A stretch of 64,000 bases of DNA from Lysinibacillus agricola (GCF_016638705.1 NZ_CP067341.1:5149501-5213500), one strand, 5' to 3'. Shown: positions 34,748 to 44,959, counted from the first letter of the stretch. Program-made: numbers and translations. Notes: a model not told the origin generated them from the letters alone.

Positions 34748-35617
34748 TTAGCGATTCACAGTTTCTAACACTTCAAATAAATCTCGACCGTAAAACTTAG
34801 TGCTTAATTCATTTGTTTTCTTTTGTTCTTTTATTTGTGCTACAGCTTTATCGTAAGCATCTGCAAACTCTTGTTCCTTTTTATTGAACAACGGCCATGT
34901 TTTAATAACGTCAAATTCGTTGTAAATTACGTCATCCTTTAAATTATGATAGGGGCCATCTTCTGCTAAAACTTGTTGTTTAAATGGACCTTCAATCATG
35001 ACACCGCCATCGACACGTTTTTCATTCACCCATTGCACGACATCAACAGTAAATGCATCTCCAGCCTGTAATTTCACTTTATTGTCTGGGTTGGCTTTAT
35101 TATATTCATCAATAATTGTGTATTGCGCATTATTCGCAGCGATTGGTGCTAATGAATAACCTTTTTTCGCAAAGTCAGCTAATGTTTTTATATCTTCATC
35201 TTCTTTACGTAATACTAAACCAGCACTACTTAAGCCTAAAAATTCTTTAGGGAAAATAAACTTTTCTGTACGTTCTTGCGTAAAGAAGGCATTTTTTATT
35301 CCTACTTGATATTTCCCTTGCTCAACACCAATTAGTAAATCATCACTAGTTGTCCCTACAAATTCAAACTTATAGTCAGGTAACATCTCATCCACTAGCT
35401 TCATAACTTCCACATCGTAGCCTGTTGGATTACCATTATCATCTAGATAACTAATTGGCTTAGACGCCTGGTCAAATGCAACCTTCACTGTACGTACTTT
35501 CGCGCCATCCTCTGAATCTTTATCTGAAGCTTCACCTGAATTACAGCCCGCTAAAATAGCAAGTGAAGCCAACCCGATTGCTGCCAATTGAAAAATCTTT
35601 TTCTTTTGTTTAAACAT
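34748..35617 (-). CDS. Amino acid ABC transporter substrate-binding lipoprotein
   Basis: 289 aa type II periplasmic-binding protein (SBP_bac_3). Lipoprotein signal with lipobox ILAGC (Cys25), acidic linker (~28-40), then VKVAFDQASKPISYLDDNGNPTGYDVEVMKLVDE, the classic N-terminal block. It resembles YxeM/cystine-binding proteins; the exact ligand is uncertain. It lies 13 bp after the oxidoreductase gene and supplies the permease pair downstream. Confidence 0.9.
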   Translation of the reverse strand: MFKQKKKIFQLAAIGLASLAILAGCNSGEASDKDSEDGAKVRTVKVAFDQASKPISYLDDNGNPTGYDVEVMKLVDEMLPDYKFEFVGTTSDDLLIGVEQGKYQVGIKNAFFTQERTEKFIFPKEFLGLSSAGLVLRKEDEDIKTLADFAKKGYSLAPIAANNAQYTIIDEYNKANPDNKVKLQAGDAFTVDVVQWVNEKRVDGGVMIEGPFKQQVLAEDGPYHNLKDDVIYNEFDVIKTWPLFNKKEQEFADAYDKAVAQIKEQKKTNELSTKFYGRDLFEVLETVNR

Positions 35618-35630
35618 ATATCATTTCCCC

Positions 35631-36794
35631 TTATTCATTCGATTTTTGCAGTTCAATTGCGGTATTTGCCAATTTAATAATTGTCATATCATCCATCGGT
35701 GGATTATGAAGTCCTGCACGAACATTTCGATAATAGCGCTGCAATGGATTTGTTAATTGTAAGCTTTTTGCGCCTACTACACGCATTGCCTTATCGACGA
35801 TTTCAATCGCCAAATTTGTGACCGTATGCTTCGCAACTGCCATTTCATTTGTTAAAAGCTCACGTCTAGCCGGGTCATCATAAGCCTCGGCAACTCCATA
35901 CAGTACAAAGCGTGCTTGATATAGCTTCAATTCAATATCGCCTAGAAGTTGCTGTACATTTGGTAATGTACTAATTGGAGCATTCAAGCTATTAGGTTGA
36001 TAATGATTGGCAAAATGCAGTGCATAATCACGAGCTGCCTGCGCAATACCTAAGTACGTTGCTGGGATATGTAGAATCCAACCATCTATCTTGCCACCAC
36101 TTGGATGACTTGGTAATTCTACTAAATAATTTTTAGGGACAATTACATCCTTTAAAACTAGATCATGGCTACTTGTACCTCGCATTGCTGACATTTCCCA
36201 GTTTTCTTCAATTGAAAGCCCTTGGACATCTTTATGAATAAGGAAGAAGCCAATTTGATTTTTTTCCTCAATCCATGCTGATGTTAAAAAGTAATCTAGC
36301 ACAGGAGAGGCTGTCGTAAAGATTTTACGCCCGTTTAAGAGCCAACCTTCTTCTATTGAAACAGCGTTTGTTCCTGGTCGCCCTCCACGTGTGGGGCTCC
36401 CAGTTGCTGCTTCACTCACGGCCCTATTTATAATTGCGCCATTTTTTATTTCTTGCGCAAATGTACTTAGTAAATCATCTACCCATAGCTTTTTCTCATA
36501 TAGTTCACCTACAACACCTAATGTCCACCCTAGTGAGAGTGAAGCATTCTCGTCATAGCTTGCTAACGTTTCTTGAACGAGTACCATATCATAGACTGAT
36601 AAACCTTCACCGCCATATTCTTTCGGTAAAGTTAGTTTTGGATAACCAATTTGCAAAAGTAATTTATGTGCTTCGAATGGAAAACGAGATTGTTCATCTA
36701 CCTCTTTAGCCTCAGCCTTGATTGACTCAGAAATAGATGCTAGCTGCTCTAGCCAATACTGTTGTCGCTTTGTTTTAATAAATAAATCCTTCAA
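35631..36794 (-). CDS. Acyl-CoA-dehydrogenase-fold oxidoreductase (possible flavin monooxygenase)
   Basis: 387 aa from TTG at 36794 with AGAAGGAGAT 5 nt upstream. N-terminal helical domain (LPKEYGGEGLSVYDMVLVQE ~55-74), mid beta-domain with GRKIFTTASPVLDYFLTSAW (~155-174) and SAMRGTSSHDLVLKDV, and a C-terminal helical bundle. The usual catalytic Glu for acyl-CoA oxidation is not obvious, and the family members that sit beside amino acid or sulfonate ABC genes (SfnB/DszC-like) are flavin-dependent monooxygenases or desulfurases. First gene of the ABC operon, hence probably processing the imported compound. Confidence 0.8.
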   Translation of the reverse strand: MKDLFIKTKRQQYWLEQLASISESIKAEAKEVDEQSRFPFEAHKLLLQIGYPKLTLPKEYGGEGLSVYDMVLVQETLASYDENASLSLGWTLGVVGELYEKKLWVDDLLSTFAQEIKNGAIINRAVSEAATGSPTRGGRPGTNAVSIEEGWLLNGRKIFTTASPVLDYFLTSAWIEEKNQIGFFLIHKDVQGLSIEENWEMSAMRGTSSHDLVLKDVIVPKNYLVELPSHPSGGKIDGWILHIPATYLGIAQAARDYALHFANHYQPNSLNAPISTLPNVQQLLGDIELKLYQARFVLYGVAEAYDDPARRELLTNEMAVAKHTVTNLAIEIVDKAMRVVGAKSLQLTNPLQRYYRNVRAGLHNPPMDDMTIIKLANTAIELQKSNE

Positions 36795-37067
36795 GTAAAT
36801 CTCCTTCTTCCCAAATTATATAAAACATATATATTTACTAAGAATTAATATTGTAAAAAAATCTCTAACTACGTTTTAGTAGCGAGATTATAGTTGGTAC
36901 TGAATTTTCTGATTCGTTGACATTTATGATACTTTTCACATTTGAAAATGTCAATGGGTTAATTATAAGTTTTTTTATAAGTTTTATCATCATTACTGAT
37001 TCCTCTAATTTTTATTCACCAAGCAATATTTACAACATATGCTAAAACTAAAGAAAGAGGTGTATGT

Positions 37068-37814
37068 ATGACCAATAATATGAATCCATCTTTAAATAAT
37101 AATGCTATTTCACCTATGACCCCTCAGGTTATTCAGACGAAATTTGGAGATATTAATGGAGATGGTTTTCTTGAAACGGTTCTGTTGATGGGAACTAAAA
37201 CTCCAGATAGCCCTTTGTGGAAAAACCTAACACTGGCTATTTTTTATGGACAAACACACCAATTTGAAAAAATAATGCTAAAACAAAGCGTCGGCTATAA
37301 TCCAACTATATTTTTAGGTGACTTTACAGGTAATCATCTAGAAGATATTTTAGCTATTTCTGATACAGGAGGTAGTGGAGGTATTATCAACGGTGAAATA
37401 TTCTCCTCAATAAACGGGAAAATGCGCTCAATTTTTGATGCAGAATCTTTTAATAATAAGCTAAAGTACACAGTTAATTATCAAAATCAATACAAAGTAG
37501 CTGTCCGTAGCATGAATCCTAAAAAGCAATATATTATCGATTTACAATACAAGGGACCTGATTATTTAGCGGAAATTTATCAGCAAGATGGTACACTGAA
37601 GCAGCCTATTGAAGGATGGGTTGACCCAATAAGTGGATTGTATCCAGTGGACTTTGAGCGTGACGGCATATATGAGATTTTAGCTTATCAAGCTATCGCA
37701 GGCAGATATCATGCAGATGGATTAGGTGATGTCGAAAATATTTTGAAATGGAATGGCAATGAATTTATAGTTGACCGTCAAACTGTGGGGATTTTCGGAG
37801 AGGATTTAAAATAA
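37068..37814 (+). CDS. VCBS/FG-GAP-like repeat protein of unknown function
   Basis: 248 aa without signal peptide. Three EF-hand-like calcium loops typical of FG-GAP/VCBS blades: GDINGDGFLETVLL (~27-40), GDFTGNHLEDILAI (~84-97) and PVDFERDGIYEILAY (~189-203). The N-terminus is Asn/Met/Pro-rich. Related Bacillus proteins are found in spores, but no function is known. AAAGAGGTG precedes the ATG. Monocistronic, ending at a strong terminator. The 273-bp gap upstream holds an imperfect hairpin near 36862-36895 and no gene. Confidence 0.75.
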   Translation: MTNNMNPSLNNNAISPMTPQVIQTKFGDINGDGFLETVLLMGTKTPDSPLWKNLTLAIFYGQTHQFEKIMLKQSVGYNPTIFLGDFTGNHLEDILAISDTGGSGGIINGEIFSSINGKMRSIFDAESFNNKLKYTVNYQNQYKVAVRSMNPKKQYIIDLQYKGPDYLAEIYQQDGTLKQPIEGWVDPISGLYPVDFERDGIYEILAYQAIAGRYHADGLGDVENILKWNGNEFIVDRQTVGIFGEDLK

Positions 37815-37841
37815 ATAGCTATTTATATAGGATAAAAACAA

Positions 37842-37894
37842 GAATCTGCTCGATTTCCGCGTAAAACGATTGAAATCGAGCAGATTCCCATTTT
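37842..37894 (+). terminator. Rho-independent terminator
   Basis: Perfect 16-bp arms 37842-37857 and 37872-37887 followed by a short T-rich tail. Confidence 0.88.
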
Positions 37895-37944
37895 AAATCC
37901 AGCTTACTTTTTCTGCTTATAGGACAACCATATAACTATATGGT

Positions 37945-38319
37945 TTATTTTTCTACTAATGCAAAATAATTATTTTCATGATCAGCAAAATTAAAAACTC
38001 TACCCATTGGCATCATTACTAAATCCCCTACTTTAACGCCCTTTGCTTGAAAATCTTGATATAGATTTTCTATATGATCGGCATAAAACATAATAGAAGG
38101 TGTCCCTAAATTTAATTCAGGCTGCATTTTTGCAATTATTTCTTTATTGTGTAGAACAAAAGTAGTTTGAGCTTCTTTAGTTGGAGCAATTTCAATCCAA
38201 CGCATTCCTGCCTCTTCCTGGTCAGCAACTACAACAAATCCAACTTTTTCTGTCCAAAACTTTACGGCAGTCTCCTGATCATTTACATATAACATTACTT
38301 GTCCAATTTGTCGAATCAT
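37945..38319 (-). CDS. VOC-family (glyoxalase/bleomycin-resistance fold) protein
   Basis: 124 aa from the ATG at 38319, with AAGGAGGGA 7 nt upstream; the frame extends to 38352 without a ribosome site. Two beta-alpha-beta-beta-beta modules: MIRQIGQVMLYVNDQETAVKFW and SIMFYADHIENLYQDFQAKG, ending DHENNYFALVEK. Metal-dependent dioxygenase, glyoxalase or resistance roles all occur in this fold, so no substrate is assigned. Confidence 0.87.
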   Translation of the reverse strand: MIRQIGQVMLYVNDQETAVKFWTEKVGFVVVADQEEAGMRWIEIAPTKEAQTTFVLHNKEIIAKMQPELNLGTPSIMFYADHIENLYQDFQAKGVKVGDLVMMPMGRVFNFADHENNYFALVEK

Positions 38320-38527
38320 AAAAAATCCCTCCTTAACAACATTAGTATACATCTTATAGCACCTTTATATGTCATCTAACAAATATAGTTTTTAAAAATT
38401 TATTTAAATATTTATTATGAAAAAATAACCATGCTTAATACTATTTTTGATAAAATGGGCTAGACATCTATTATTTACCTTCAACGGAAAAGTATAGAAC
38501 AATAATATAAGAGTGGGGATAACACAA

Positions 38528-40477
38528 GTGAAACAACTAAGTTTACGAAAAAAGCTCATCTATTCATTTTTAGCTATGCTTCTCATCCCAACATTGTTAA
38601 TCGGCATCGTGTCCTATCAAAGTGCAGGGAAGCAAATTATAATCGAACAGCAAGCAAGCACGACTGAAAGTGTGCGCATGCTAAATACAAATATTACAAA
38701 CACGATTAAGCCTAAAGTTGAGGACGTTCAATATTTTACTAAAAAGCTTAATCAATCCTATTTACAAGAAGATAAAGTTTCTGACCTTAAGTCGCTCTTA
38801 CGCGAATATGCCAACATGCACCCAGAAGTCGAATTGATTTATATTGGAACAGCTGATGGAAAAATACTGGACGAGCCTGCTCAAGAATACCCCAGTGGGT
38901 TTGATCCAAGAACACGATCATGGTATACGCAAGGTTTAAATAACAAAGGTCAAGTAGCCATTACAGCACCTTATATTACACAAACTTCAGGTGACATTGT
39001 TATTACTATTACTCAAGCTTTACAAGACGGTTCCGGGGTTATCGGATTGGACCTCAATATTTCTAAACTGAGTGACATTACGAATGATATACATATTGGA
39101 GAAACAGGCTTTGCGTCACTTATAGATAGCAACAAAATATATATTGCCCAACCTGATAAGGAAAGTGGTACTGAGGCAACCGAAAGCTATATTGCAAAAA
39201 TTTATGAAAAAGATAGTGGTACGATAATAGAAAAGGATCGTCAACTTCAATTTGTCACGAATAAGCTAACAGGTTGGAAGGTTGTTGGTACAATGTTTAC
39301 GGCCGAGGCTACACAAGCTGCTGCTTCAACCTTTAATATCAACTTAATCATCATTGTTGTTTCCATTACTGTCGGCATTATTTTTATGCTTTTCATGATT
39401 AAATCTATCGTCAATCCTATTAATCGACTGAAGGAGAACGCTCTAAAAATTAGTGAAGGTGATCTGACAGCGTTTATCGATATTCATTCAAAAGATGAAA
39501 TTGGACAGCTTAGTGAAGCATTTGTATCAATGAAAGTTAGCTTAAAAAATCTTATTCGTAACGTCGATCAAGGCTCTAAACACGTACAAACCTCGGCGCA
39601 AGGATTATCTGCAAATGCAGAGCAAAATATTGCCGCTTCAGAACAGGTTACTCAAGCAATGCAACAAGTGGCTATCAGTGCTGAAAAACAAACAACCGGA
39701 ATTGACCAAAATACTATTTCTATTGAGGAAATTGCCAAAGGTATCGTTGAAGTTGCTGATAGTTCAATGCAAGTTTCAGACCTTTCTAGTCAAGCAATTC
39801 AACTAGCAGAAGAAGGTGGTAAATCTGTAGATAGAACAGTTAAACAAATGATTTCCATCAACGAATCTGTTACACAATCAGACATTATGATTAAATCTCT
39901 CTATGACCGAACAAAAGAGATTGGATCAATTTTAGAAATGATTAGTGCTATTTCCGACCAAACAAACCTACTTGCACTCAATGCCGCTATTGAGGCAGCA
40001 CGAGCTGGAGAACACGGGAAAGGTTTTGCAGTAGTTGCCGATGAGGTACGAACATTAGCTGAACAATCACATCAATCAGCAGAGCAAATTACTGCACTCA
40101 TTACTGGAATTCAGCAAGATACTGCTAAATCCGTTCAAACAATGATAAAAGCTTCATCGGACGTCCAAGAAGGTTTACAACTGTCAGAGGATGCAAGCGA
40201 AAAATTCGAGAGTATTGTAGAAAGTTTACGTAATATTGCTCCGAAAATGGAAGATATCTCAGCGTCTGCTCAGGAGATGTCAGCGGTAGTCGAAGAAGTT
40301 TCTGCAACTGCTATCGAGCTAACAGATCATGCTAAATTAAATGCAGCAGCGTCAGAGGAAGTTGCCGCTTCAACTGAGCAAACATTGTCCTCTATGCAGG
40401 AAATGGCTATAGCTGCAAAATCACTACTTGATCTATCTGATGAATTACAAACCTATGTAGATCGTTTTAAATACTAA
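38528..40477 (+). CDS. Methyl-accepting chemotaxis protein (dCache sensor)
   Basis: 649 aa from GTG at 38528 with GGGGA 8 nt upstream; an earlier in-frame GTG (38513) lacks a site. TM1 ~11-31, extracellular double-Cache domain ~35-275 ([19 protein letters not shown] in the first lobe), TM2 ~272-295, HAMP ~297-350, and a long cytoplasmic helical hairpin whose tip reads [20 protein letters not shown]. Double-Cache sensors of this type usually bind amino acids or organic acids. It is closely similar in its tip to the partial receptor at 1-372. Confidence 0.93.
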   Translation: MKQLSLRKKLIYSFLAMLLIPTLLIGIVSYQSAGKQIIIEQQASTTESVRMLNTNITNTIKPKVEDVQYFTKKLNQSYLQEDKVSDLKSLLREYANMHPEVELIYIGTADGKILDEPAQEYPSGFDPRTRSWYTQGLNNKGQVAITAPYITQTSGDIVITITQALQDGSGVIGLDLNISKLSDITNDIHIGETGFASLIDSNKIYIAQPDKESGTEATESYIAKIYEKDSGTIIEKDRQLQFVTNKLTGWKVVGTMFTAEATQAAASTFNINLIIIVVSITVGIIFMLFMIKSIVNPINRLKENALKISEGDLTAFIDIHSKDEIGQLSEAFVSMKVSLKNLIRNVDQGSKHVQTSAQGLSANAEQNIAASEQVTQAMQQVAISAEKQTTGIDQNTISIEEIAKGIVEVADSSMQVSDLSSQAIQLAEEGGKSVDRTVKQMISINESVTQSDIMIKSLYDRTKEIGSILEMISAISDQTNLLALNAAIEAARAGEHGKGFAVVADEVRTLAEQSHQSAEQITALITGIQQDTAKSVQTMIKASSDVQEGLQLSEDASEKFESIVESLRNIAPKMEDISASAQEMSAVVEEVSATAIELTDHAKLNAAASEEVAASTEQTLSSMQEMAIAAKSLLDLSDELQTYVDRFKY

Positions 40478-40481
40478 AAAG

Positions 40482-40525
40482 AAAGCACGATGTTCAGGGT
40501 CTTCTCCCCTTTCATCGTGCTTTTC
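40482..40525. terminator. Terminator between convergent genes
   Basis: Arms 40482-40492 and 40513-40523 (AAAGCACGATG), T-rich on both sides, with a 20-nt loop. Confidence 0.85.
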
Positions 40526-40535
40526 AATATGAACT

Positions 40536-40955
40536 TTATTTATTTTCCTCATAACTAAATTGCCACTCAATACCAAACTTATCAGTAAGTGAGCCGTAAC
40601 ATTTACTCCAAAATGTTTCTTGCAGCTCCATACTAACCTTGCCACCATCCTTAAGGCCATCAAAAGCTTTTCGCATCTGATCCTCATCGTCTGAGACAAC
40701 GGCTAATGTTACATTGTTTCCGATCGTGAATGGGTTGCCCGGAAATGTATCTGAGAACATTACGGTGCTACCAAAAATCGAAAGTCGCGTATGCATTATA
40801 AGATCTTTTGCTTCCTCTGGTAATTGATAACTTGGATCCTGTGGTGAATCGCCAAATGTCATAATTTCAGGCTTGTTCGTATTAAAAACTTTCTCATAAA
40901 AAGATACAGCCTCTCGACAATTTCCATTAAAAATTAAGTACACCTCTACTGCCAT
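40536..40955 (-). CDS. PhnB/YjdN-like VOC protein
   Basis: 139 aa from the ATG at 40955 (MAVEVYLIF), AAGGAGTG 6 nt upstream; the longer frame to 41021 has no support. It matches the PhnB/3-demethylubiquinone-methyltransferase-like group of the VOC fold: YLIFNGNCREAVSFYEKVF, HTRLSIFGSTVMFSD, and the C-terminal FWSKCYGSLTDKFGIEWQFS. Family members are widespread and mostly uncharacterised. Confidence 0.88.
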   Translation of the reverse strand: MAVEVYLIFNGNCREAVSFYEKVFNTNKPEIMTFGDSPQDPSYQLPEEAKDLIMHTRLSIFGSTVMFSDTFPGNPFTIGNNVTLAVVSDDEDQMRKAFDGLKDGGKVSMELQETFWSKCYGSLTDKFGIEWQFSYEENK

Positions 40956-41277
40956 TTCCAACACTCCTTTGTCATTTTTCGAAACAATTCTATTGTACAT
41001 GGATAACAAATAATTATACAAATTTTAGATGAGCCGACTTAAAGTTACTTTCAAAAATCATTATTCTACAAAAATTGCGAGATTTTTTAGTACAATCGTT
41101 TTTTAACAATACGTTTTAATCTTATCGTTTATCCATTTATCCTTATGGCTCGTGTAATTTCCGTTTTCTCCTGCGAATTTCCCCCCTCATTAACTGCCCG
41201 TGAAAGCCAGCTTGGTGAAGACTAATAATCAGTGATGATGAAAAAACCCCCACTGATTAAAATTTCACTTTATTTAT

Positions 41278-41306
41278 TTGACATTTACTCAAAAATCATG
41301 TAAATT
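41278..41306 (+). promoter_or_regulatory. Predicted SigA promoter of guaC
   Basis: TTGACA at 41278-41283 and TAAATT at 41301-41306, spacer 17 bp, 62 bp before the start codon. Upstream at 41230-41258 is a hairpin AATCAGTG/CACTGATT; the rest of 40956-41277 shows nothing I recognise. Confidence 0.65.
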
Positions 41307-41368
41307 ACCAAATGACGAACAATTTAAAATAAATCTTAAAAAATATTCGTATTTTAGGAGTGGATATA

Positions 41369-42352
41369 ATGGATAACGTATTTGACTATGAAGATATTCA
41401 ACTAATTCCCGCAAAATGTATTGTAGAAAGTCGTTCTGAATGTGATACTTCTGTTACTTTAGGTGGTCATACATTCAAACTTCCTGTTGTTCCGGCAAAC
41501 ATGCAAACAATTATCGACGAAAGTCTTGCTGTGAAGCTTGCTGAAAACGGTTACTTTTATATCATGCACCGTTTTAATCCCGAGACACGTATCGATTTCA
41601 TCAAAGATATGCAAGGTCGTGGCTTAATCGCATCAATTAGTGTTGGTGTGAAAAATGAGGAATATTCTTTTATAGAAGAATTAGCAGCTGCTAATTTAGT
41701 GCCTGATTTTATGACAATCGATATTGCACATGGTCATTCAAATGCTGTCATTCGTATGATTCAACATATTAAAAAACATCTACCAACTAGCTTTGTGATT
41801 GCTGGTAATGTGGGCACACCTGAAGCAGTACGTGAACTTGAAAATGCTGGTGCAGATGCAACAAAAGTTGGTATTGGACCAGGTAAAGTATGTATTACTA
41901 AAATCAAAACTGGTTTTGGTACAGGTGGTTGGCAGCTAGCTGCACTACGCTGGTGTGCAAAAGCTGCAACGAAGCCAATTATTGCTGATGGCGGTATTCG
42001 TACACATGGTGATATTGCAAAATCTGTTCGCTTTGGTGCTTCAATGGTGATGATTGGATCATTATTTGCAGGTCACGAAGAGTCACCTGGCGAAACAATC
42101 GAAATCGACGGTAAAACTGTGAAGGAATACTTCGGATCTGCTTCTGAATTCCAAAAAGGCGAACGTAAAAATGTTGAAGGTAAAAAGATGTATGTTGAAC
42201 ATAAGGGCAGCGTCAAAGATACTTTAATTGAAATGCAGCAAGATCTTCAATCATCTATTTCCTATGCAGGTGGCAATAAACTAGATGCCATTCGAAATGT
42301 AGATTATGTAATTGTGAAAAACTCTATTTTTAATGGCGATAAAGTATATTAA
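41369..42352 (+). CDS. guaC: GMP reductase
   Basis: 327 aa TIM barrel that deaminates GMP to IMP with NADPH, recycling guanine nucleotides. ATG at 41369 is chosen (AGGAGTG 6 nt upstream). [12 protein letters not shown] at the N-terminus, [23 protein letters not shown] with the catalytic Cys (~175), [20 protein letters not shown], and the C-terminal flap [19 protein letters not shown] separate it from IMP dehydrogenase; no CBS domains. Monocistronic with its own promoter and terminator. Confidence 0.95.
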   Translation: MDNVFDYEDIQLIPAKCIVESRSECDTSVTLGGHTFKLPVVPANMQTIIDESLAVKLAENGYFYIMHRFNPETRIDFIKDMQGRGLIASISVGVKNEEYSFIEELAAANLVPDFMTIDIAHGHSNAVIRMIQHIKKHLPTSFVIAGNVGTPEAVRELENAGADATKVGIGPGKVCITKIKTGFGTGGWQLAALRWCAKAATKPIIADGGIRTHGDIAKSVRFGASMVMIGSLFAGHEESPGETIEIDGKTVKEYFGSASEFQKGERKNVEGKKMYVEHKGSVKDTLIEMQQDLQSSISYAGGNKLDAIRNVDYVIVKNSIFNGDKVY

Positions 42353-42360
42353 AAACTAAG

Positions 42361-42403
42361 AAAACCCAAACAAGAATGGATGGCAGATTCTTGTTTGGGT
42401 TTT
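42361..42403 (+). terminator. Rho-independent terminator of guaC
   Basis: Perfect 17-bp arms 42361-42377 and 42387-42403 (CCCAAACAAGAAT core) followed by T-rich sequence. Confidence 0.93.
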
Positions 42404-42490
42404 ATTTAATGGATTCCGTTTTTCTACTGGCAATTTGGGTTGCTCTATAGGGGTAAGTACCGAGTGTGAATCTTGGCTGGGCAGGCTTCG

Positions 42491-42670
42491 GACTACCCGA
42501 GCAGTTTTGGCTACACCCATCACTTCTTCATGCTACCTGATCAGTTTTGCCGCTTACCCAATCACTTCTTCACGCTACCTGATCAGTTTTGGCGCTCACC
42601 CGATCACTTCTTCGGGCTACCTGATCAGTTTTAGCGCTCACACCCATCACTTCTTCAGGCTACCCGAGCA
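42491..42670. repeat. Array of 42-bp dimers of 21-bp repeats
   Basis: Alternating half-units GCTACCTGATCAGTTTTGGC and GCTCACCCGATCACTTCTTC, 42-43 bp per pair, about four pairs. Unit length and pyrimidine bias recall the 8262-8824 array, but the sequence differs. Frames remain open through it without coding signals. It lies between guaC and the minus-strand small gene at 42730. Confidence 0.88.
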
Positions 42671-42692
42671 TGCCCCTTTTTCAGCAAAAGAA

Positions 42693-42721
42693 AAAATGCT
42701 ACCGATTACGTGTAGCATTTT
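42693..42721 (-). terminator. Terminator of the small gene at 42730
   Basis: Perfect 10-bp arms 42693-42702 and 42712-42721 (AAAATGCTAC) with a U-rich tail on the minus strand. Confidence 0.88.
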
Positions 42722-42729
42722 CCTTAAGA

Positions 42730-42954
42730 TTATAGTTTGTTAATAACAGCGTGGATCGTTTCTTTTAATTCTGCATCATGATCAGAAAGGTCTACAAGGT
42801 TTGCTACACGCTCACGTAATACTGGACGTTCAATTACAAGCTTTTCATCAAGTACTTGTACCAGTAACTCGATAACAAGACGATCACGTACGTTTAATGC
42901 TTCTTCTAAACGCTCTGGTGTAATTTTTGCATCTGTTTTTGCTGCTTTAGCCAT
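42730..42954 (-). CDS. Small conserved hypothetical protein, 74 aa
   Basis: A charged, fully helical 74-residue protein (MAKAAKTDAKITPERLEEAL...DHDAELKETIHAVINKL) without membrane segment, Cys or known motif. The N-terminal 14 residues are Ala/Lys-rich. AAAGGGGTT lies about 8 nt before the ATG and a strong terminator follows, so it is a genuine monocistronic gene. I do not recognise the family. Nothing nearby suggests a partner. Confidence 0.75.
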   Translation of the reverse strand: MAKAAKTDAKITPERLEEALNVRDRLVIELLVQVLDEKLVIERPVLRERVANLVDLSDHDAELKETIHAVINKL

Positions 42955-43205
42955 TTTAAAAACCCCTTTTAAATTTTATATTCATGCACATCTATTTTAG
43001 CATACAGCTAATTTATTTTGAAAACTTTCTTTCATGAATATATACCAAAACTTTACAAAATAGTACTTAGACATTTACGATAAAATGTTATATTCAAATC
43101 ATAAAACGATGACGCTCAACCATATGATTATTTTACAACTGCATGTTCGCTTTCTATTTAGTTTTTCTTGTTCACTCAGGACAGTTGCAAGATTGGAGGA
43201 ATTCG

Positions 43206-43661
43206 ATGAACCAAAAGAACTCAGCTTATTTACATTTAATAAAGGCCGTACCGAAATCTTTACAGTTGTTTCTAAATGTTTGCCTTGTTCTTCTAGCGCT
43301 CATTTTATCCTTCTTGCTTCTCAAAGAACTCATCCAATTCCTTAAAATTTTAATATTCAACAATGATGGCGGTGACTATAAGCTTTTCCTTGCTAATATT
43401 CTTATTTTCTTCTTGTACTTTGAATTTATCACTATGATTATTAAATATTTTAAAGAGGATTATCATTTTCCACTAAGGTACTTTATATATATAGGGATTA
43501 CGGCCATGATTCGATTAATTATCGTAGAGCATGACCATCCCATCAACACCTTAATTTATTCACTTATTATTTTAATATTAATTATAAGCTATTTTATTAT
43601 TAATATTACGCCACTGGAACGACCTGTTAGCTCATCACTCTTTAAGAAAAAAGAACAATAG
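43206..43661 (+). CDS. PsiE-family membrane protein
   Basis: 151 aa from the ATG at 43206, which has GGAGG 7 nt upstream (the frame extends to 43143 without a site). Four hydrophobic segments (~20-45, 55-75, 83-105, 115-138). Family features: LLLKELIQFLKILI, the LFLANILIFFLYFEFITMI helix with its acidic residue, and YFIYIGITAMIRLIIVEHDHP. PsiE is induced by phosphate starvation in E. coli; its activity is unknown. No Pho box was recognised upstream. Confidence 0.83.
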   Translation: MNQKNSAYLHLIKAVPKSLQLFLNVCLVLLALILSFLLLKELIQFLKILIFNNDGGDYKLFLANILIFFLYFEFITMIIKYFKEDYHFPLRYFIYIGITAMIRLIIVEHDHPINTLIYSLIILILIISYFIINITPLERPVSSSLFKKKEQ

Positions 43662-43696
43662 CTTCATACTGTAGGAATGCCTAATTCTTGGCTTCC

Positions 43697-44959
43697 CTAA
43701 AATGCTGTAATGCACGTTGGTTTATCAAGGACGAAGAAGAGCTGATGCAGCACCTGTACATATTGTTCATCACTAATCTTCACCATGCTAAGCATAAATA
43801 ACTCTTGCACTGTCACAACTCCCATGACAAGAGAAGAAAGCTCTGCGATATTTATTACCATTTCCACATCATAGTTATTACTGTCTAAAATTTTTATATT
43901 ACCATCGATAGCCTCGATAACGATTTGTTGATTATTCTCTGATAGTAACGAATCGTTAACCGTAAGCTTAAATGTTAACGTTTGACCATTAAAATTACGC
44001 GTTGTTAACTCCTTAAAAAAACCTCTAACATTGATAATACGATACATTAAGCCAACACCTGAAATAGCACTTGCATGGTAGACACTTGGGATTAGATGAT
44101 CTGTTCCATTTCGTACATCACCTAAAAAGAAGTGAATATTTTCTTCCTGTGTGTTCCATTCAATACGATTTACTTGATCCGCTTGACTATTTAAAAATGC
44201 ACTGAACTCTAATAAAGCCTCTGGTGTCTCATAGATCCATTCTTTAATGACTAGATTATTAAGTAAAAAATTCGTTTCACTTTGCTTAATAAAGGAAAAT
44301 ACCATATAACCTTGTATCATATCTTCCTCTTCAACAGCAATAATATAGTTTTGCGGGTTTTTAAAAATTGATGAAAGCTCCGATTCGGTTTTCGTTAACA
44401 TACCATGCTTTTTCGCCGCAACTCTTTTATAACAATCTGCTATCTTATGCTGATCCTGTGCTGTTAAATATGTAAGATGTTTTTTTGTTGGCCCTTTCGG
44501 AAAGCTTGATGGTTCCACTAAATATTGATGCATTTTCGGTCCATATCCAAAGCCCATTTTTTTATAAAAGTCAGGTCTAAACGGATATAAAGCAACAAAG
44601 TGAACATTTTTTTCTAAAAAATTTTTAAAAAAATAATCTATTAATTCTTTGGCAACCTTCTCTTTTTTATGAAGTAAATCAACTGCGACTAAGCCGACTC
44701 CACCGATTGGAATCAGTTTAGAGAAGAGGTTCATTTCAAAATCATGGAGTCGCATACCACCAACTAATTTGTTATCTTCCCATAACCCATAATAATGAAT
44801 GGATGCATCCTTCTTTTGATTATGCATAAAAAGTGCCTTTAGCTGCTCTTTTGTTGGCTGTAAACCACCCATCCTTCCTGGATAAGCACCAACCACAATA
44901 TCAACAAAATGTATAAAATCTTCTTCCCTCATTAATTTTTCAACAACTCTCATATCCAT
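43697..44959 (-). CDS. Eis-like GNAT N-acetyltransferase
   Basis: 420 aa from the ATG at 44959, AAGGA 6 nt upstream; the ATG at 44953 is also possible. Three-part Eis architecture: N-terminal GNAT domain (about 1-140, with IPIGGVGLVAVDLLHKKEKVAKELI as acetyl-CoA loop), a second GNAT-like domain (~150-290), and a C-terminal SCP2-like domain (~300-420) whose end (FVLDKPTCITAF) matches the terminal carboxylate used in catalysis. Eis enzymes acetylate aminoglycosides and other amines; the natural substrate here is unknown. Confidence 0.87.
   Translation of the reverse strand: MDMRVVEKLMREEDFIHFVDIVVGAYPGRMGGLQPTKEQLKALFMHNQKKDASIHYYGLWEDNKLVGGMRLHDFEMNLFSKLIPIGGVGLVAVDLLHKKEKVAKELIDYFFKNFLEKNVHFVALYPFRPDFYKKMGFGYGPKMHQYLVEPSSFPKGPTKKHLTYLTAQDQHKIADCYKRVAAKKHGMLTKTESELSSIFKNPQNYIIAVEEEDMIQGYMVFSFIKQSETNFLLNNLVIKEWIYETPEALLEFSAFLNSQADQVNRIEWNTQEENIHFFLGDVRNGTDHLIPSVYHASAISGVGLMYRIINVRGFFKELTTRNFNGQTLTFKLTVNDSLLSENNQQIVIEAIDGNIKILDSNNYDVEMVINIAELSSLVMGVVTVQELFMLSMVKISDEQYVQVLHQLFFVLDKPTCITAF

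Noticed and set aside
41022..41277. Purine riboswitch upstream of guaC (CTCGTGTAAT near 41152)
   Set aside because: Only the first stem strand looks similar; the conserved loops and closing strand are absent.
42730..42954. Antitoxin of a toxin-antitoxin pair
   Set aside because: No partner gene within 250 bp and no DNA-binding motif; the gene has its own terminator.
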